A stretch of DNA of 16,676 nucleotides from Planctomycetota bacterium (GTDB lineage Bacteria > Planctomycetota > Phycisphaerae > WQYP01). The notes below the pieces were generated by a model. That model was not told the DNA's origin. It saw only the letters and a program-made list of their open reading frames with translations, and did not search any database. The stretch spans positions 1 through 16,676 of the forward strand of contig JAJZGH010000095.1 in assembly GCA_021798635.1 (NCBI GenBank), given 5' to 3'. Below, in pieces: positions 14,260 to 16,676 of this stretch. Numbering within the stretch: the stretch's first letter is position 1; each line of letters opens with the position of its first letter. Made by a program: the position numbers and the translations under genes.

Positions 14260-15975
14260 TCATGAAAAGGTCATGATCACAGAGTGTCGGTGCGGCATCA
14301 ACAGGATGGTTTTCAACTCATGTTTCGGGCGGACAATTGTTCCGGCCTCCAGAACCATCCCATAGAGCCTCGATTGATTACGATAAAACAACTTCTTAGA
14401 TGTGTTCCCAAGAATGCCGGTTCGGTGCGATGTACTCCAGGTCATTTCCATAGCCCAATGAACATCAGGTGACGCGGGACGATCCAAATGCCATGCCAGC
14501 CGATTGGGTCGGCATATGATATTCATGGTGCCAATCCGCTTGATTGGAAAACGGACACGCATGGCATTACCCGCAAGCGGCGTGATGGAAGGTGGACCAT
14601 CCATTAAAAATGGAATTCGCTTCCCGTTGGCCCCCAACGCGACCAGTCGAATTCCCGCGCGGCGGCCACGACTGGAACTCCACAGGAATCCATCGATAAT
14701 CGGCAGCGCGTAAACCGCCATATCGTTGGTGTCGGCTGGCTTGCGATGGTATGGGGAAACGACTTTTTCATTGAAGAGATGAATGTCACGTATTTTGAAT
14801 GTATTTCCGTGCCAGTACAAATTCGCACGATAAAATCGGGAGTTATACCATACGGTTCGATGGCCCTGATGCTTCCAATCGACTAAAGCTGTGACGGACG
14901 TGGCCGGCGTTACAGCAAACGACCGCTTGAACCAGCGGCCGGACTGCTCCAAGGTTTCCGCCTGCAATACGCCGGTGGCCGCGAGATGCGCGATTATCGG
15001 AAACTGCAGTTCTATGCCTTGCTTCATTGCCGGCCAACCGAATGAATTTTCCTGCCCGGCCTGGGCATAAGCAAAAGCCAGGCACGGTTCCCGGGCTATA
15101 ACATCGAGAAACCATTGCACCCATTTTCTGGATCGCCCACCGGGCGAATAGACCGTCTCCAGCGTTATAACCCCCTGCCCGTCGCCCCCGAGACCCTCCT
15201 GATACTGGTAAATAGGGTCGCTGCCAAGCATTCGAAAAACAGGGATATTGATCTGAGCGCGTCGGTTTTGTGCCGGCATATAGGCGTTAAGGCGACTGGG
15301 ATAATAGGCCTGACTCCAATAGCCGCCCCAGAGCGTGTAGCCGTCCGTGGCTGCTTGATCCTTGCAGTTACATGAAGCCACGACACCATAGTTTTCCGCC
15401 AGATGGGACAGGGTGATTTCATCGAGGTACCACGCCCCAACGGTTGCCGGAAATTTCCCAAAAATACTTTTGAACTTGGTCATGAATACGTCGGCAAGTT
15501 TCTTGCGATCATCGGGCGAATAGCCAACAGTGAAATCTACCGCGACGTGCCAATCCCATTTCCAAGTCGCAGGCCCGCGCCATGGAATTCCGGCTTGTTG
15601 CACCAAGGCTCGCGGTATTTCCAACCACGCCCCGATTTCCACCTCTTTAGCAGCGTGAGCTTTAAAAAGCTGCTGATAACGTGGATTAATTAAGGCGTCG
15701 TATTGCAGGGCAAAAGTTCCCGGCAGATTCAGATGCTGCAATAATGCAAGTTGATGCGCGGTGGCTTCATACAGAACATCTTCCGAGTTGGCGAGCCGCG
15801 GATCAGAATTACGCACGAAATTGTAAATATTAACAATACGTCGGGATTGCACGGCGGATGCGCCATGTTCTGCCGCTGCCCCAGACACATCTCGTACCGA
15901 CAGAAGCGCTGCGGAGCCTGCCACCCGGGCAAGAAACCGCCGCCGATTTATTGCATCTAGGATTGCGAAGCTCAT
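14260..15975 (-). CDS. Tat-exported protein of an unassigned glycoside-hydrolase/deacetylase-like family
   Basis: The 571-residue protein has a Tat-like signal, NRRRFLARVAG at 10-20, followed by AAA near 33-35. Residues about 45-345 look like an alpha/beta barrel: GTFALQYDALINPRY, VEIGAWLEIPR, KWDWHVAVDFTVGYSPDDR, VGAWYLDEITLSHLAENYGV, TDGYTLWGGYW, YYPSRLN, MPAQNR, INIPVFRMLGSDPIY. Residues about 350-571 look like beta-sandwich material. I recall similar sequences in Bacteroidetes annotated as unknown proteins of the glycoside hydrolase/deacetylase fold (possibly DUF3863-type), unverified. Candidate acidic residues are Glu119, Asp141, Asp185 and Glu186. No known CAZy family motif fits. The ATG at 15975 overlaps the GH92 stop as TAATG, indicating coupling. 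Its place between GH92 and GH116 genes suggests work on the same glycan. No function is claimed. Confidence 0.7.
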   Translation of the reverse strand: MSFAILDAINRRRFLARVAGSAALLSVRDVSGAAAEHGASAVQSRRIVNIYNFVRNSDPRLANSEDVLYEATAHQLALLQHLNLPGTFALQYDALINPRYQQLFKAHAAKEVEIGAWLEIPRALVQQAGIPWRGPATWKWDWHVAVDFTVGYSPDDRKKLADVFMTKFKSIFGKFPATVGAWYLDEITLSHLAENYGVVASCNCKDQAATDGYTLWGGYWSQAYYPSRLNAYMPAQNRRAQINIPVFRMLGSDPIYQYQEGLGGDGQGVITLETVYSPGGRSRKWVQWFLDVIAREPCLAFAYAQAGQENSFGWPAMKQGIELQFPIIAHLAATGVLQAETLEQSGRWFKRSFAVTPATSVTALVDWKHQGHRTVWYNSRFYRANLYWHGNTFKIRDIHLFNEKVVSPYHRKPADTNDMAVYALPIIDGFLWSSSRGRRAGIRLVALGANGKRIPFLMDGPPSITPLAGNAMRVRFPIKRIGTMNIICRPNRLAWHLDRPASPDVHWAMEMTWSTSHRTGILGNTSKKLFYRNQSRLYGMVLEAGTIVRPKHELKTILLMPHRHSVIMTFS

Positions 15976-16676
15976 TACACCAGCCCTGACGGCGGCCGAT
16001 CTGATTTGGCACTGGCCCAATCCTTATTGGGTTTACTGCCCATGCGGAAATACAAGTCGCCGCCGGCGAGAATATCCGCATTGGTAAACCACGCGCGGGT
16101 TAATTCGCGGCCATTGAGTTTGGCACTTTGTATGTACATATTCTCATGCGAATTGTTCTCCGCAATGATGGTAAAGGTGGTTCCTTTGGCCGGGTTATGA
16201 ATCTTGGCGCGGTTAATCAGCGGGCTGCCGATGATGTAAACCCCGGTAACCGCATTGACCGGATAGAAGCCCAAGGCCCCTAGGGCAAAACAGCTGGAGG
16301 TTTGTCCGCAGTCGTCGTTGCCGGGAATACCGTTGGGGGTATTGTTGTAAAGGCCCAGGACTTTACGAATCCAATATTGCGTTTTCCAGGCCGCACCGGC
16401 AAAGGGATATAGATACGGAATGTGATTGCTGGGTTCATTGCCCTGGGCGTCCTGCCCCACCATGCCGCTGATATCGGGTGGAGAAGCATAAACTTTGGAT
16501 GGAGCGGTAAACAGGGCATCGAGTTTGGCGATAAATGCCTGATCACCACCTAACAGATCAATGAGTCCCGGTACGTCCTGCATGACATTAAATGTGGCTT
16601 CCCACGCGTCTGATTCGGTGTAATCATGCCAGTATTCCTGATCCGGCCGGAACGGCGTGCGCCAGGATCCGTCTTC
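15975..16676 (-). CDS. GH92 alpha-mannosidase, C-terminal part only
   Basis: Only the last 233 residues are in the window; the frame is open to the right edge and the 5' part lies outside it. The GH92 catalytic region is clear: GSWRTPFRPD, WEATFNVMQDVPGLIDLLGG, QGNEPSNHIPYLYPFAG with the acid Glu, and GIPGNDDCGQTSSCFALGALGFYPV with the Asp pair linked to Ca2+ and base catalysis. The C-terminal beta-sandwich follows with SAKLNGRELTRAWF and ILAGGDLYFRMGSKPNKDW. GH92 enzymes are Ca2+-dependent exo-alpha-mannosidases with inversion of configuration, usually secreted and acting on N-glycans or yeast mannan. The TAA overlaps the next ATG by one base. An ATG at 16583 lies inside the conserved domain and is not the start. 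Confidence 0.95.
   Translation of the reverse strand, partial: EDGSWRTPFRPDQEYWHDYTESDAWEATFNVMQDVPGLIDLLGGDQAFIAKLDALFTAPSKVYASPPDISGMVGQDAQGNEPSNHIPYLYPFAGAAWKTQYWIRKVLGLYNNTPNGIPGNDDCGQTSSCFALGALGFYPVNAVTGVYIIGSPLINRAKIHNPAKGTTFTIIAENNSHENMYIQSAKLNGRELTRAWFTNADILAGGDLYFRMGSKPNKDWASAKSDRPPSGLV

Noticed and set aside
10892..16676. Many plus-strand open frames of 60-130 codons across the glycosidase block
   Set aside because: They lie opposite long genes with intact catalytic motifs and show no domain content of their own.
1..16676. CRISPR arrays, tRNA or rRNA genes, transposons, prophage, toxin-antitoxin or defence systems
   Set aside because: Looked for on both strands; no regular spaced repeats, cloverleaf-like segments, transposase motifs or small paired genes were seen.

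Overview
The window looks like chromosomal DNA of a planctomycete, probably of the class Phycisphaerae. The main pointers are a TPR protein fused to a YggX/Fe(2+)-trafficking-type domain, an arrangement I associate with Planctomycetota; a putative glutamine-amidotransferase-like module of the kind seen in planctomycete envelope proteins, here inside a glycosidase; weak or missing Shine-Dalgarno sites on several genes; and an interspersed 'GCAGGCTGGAAGCCTGC' type repeat. Base composition is moderately GC-rich by eye. This taxonomic call is inference. I found no rRNA, tRNA, CRISPR array, transposase, integrase or phage gene.

Left block (1-3067, all minus strand, transcribed right to left): a TPR/YggX-like protein, then greA, then a TonB-like energy transducer with an unusually long cytoplasmic N-terminus, then a calcineurin-type metallophosphoesterase that runs off the left edge. 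A roughly 345 bp divergent region (3068-3412) separates this block from the only plus-strand gene, a Sec-secreted multidomain GH51 alpha-L-arabinofuranosidase (3413-5875).

Middle block (6077-10691, minus): NDP-sugar 4-epimerase, alpha/beta-hydrolase lipoprotein, ICMT/PEMT-like membrane methyltransferase, condensation-domain-like acyltransferase, and ComF-type phosphoribosyltransferase. Spacing is tight: about 20 nt overlap, 34 nt, 9 nt and an ATGA overlap, so it is very probably one operon. A sugar epimerase, an acyltransferase, a membrane methyltransferase and a lipoprotein hydrolase together suggest envelope or lipid/glycan modification, but no known pathway matches this set exactly.

Right block (10892-16676, minus): the C-terminal part of a GH92 alpha-mannosidase that enters from the right edge, translationally coupled (TAATG) to a Tat-exported protein of an unassigned carbohydrate-enzyme-like family, followed by a Tat-exported GH116 beta-glycosidase. 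With the GH51 gene this gives a secreted glycan-degradation function for arabinosyl, mannosyl and beta-glucosyl/xylosyl linkages.

The two observations most worth following are the GH116 enzyme, whose N-terminal beta-sandwich is split by a roughly 220-residue glutamine-amidotransferase-like module without an evident catalytic Cys, and the unassigned Tat protein placed between two glycosidases. The five-gene middle operon is the best candidate for an undescribed pathway.
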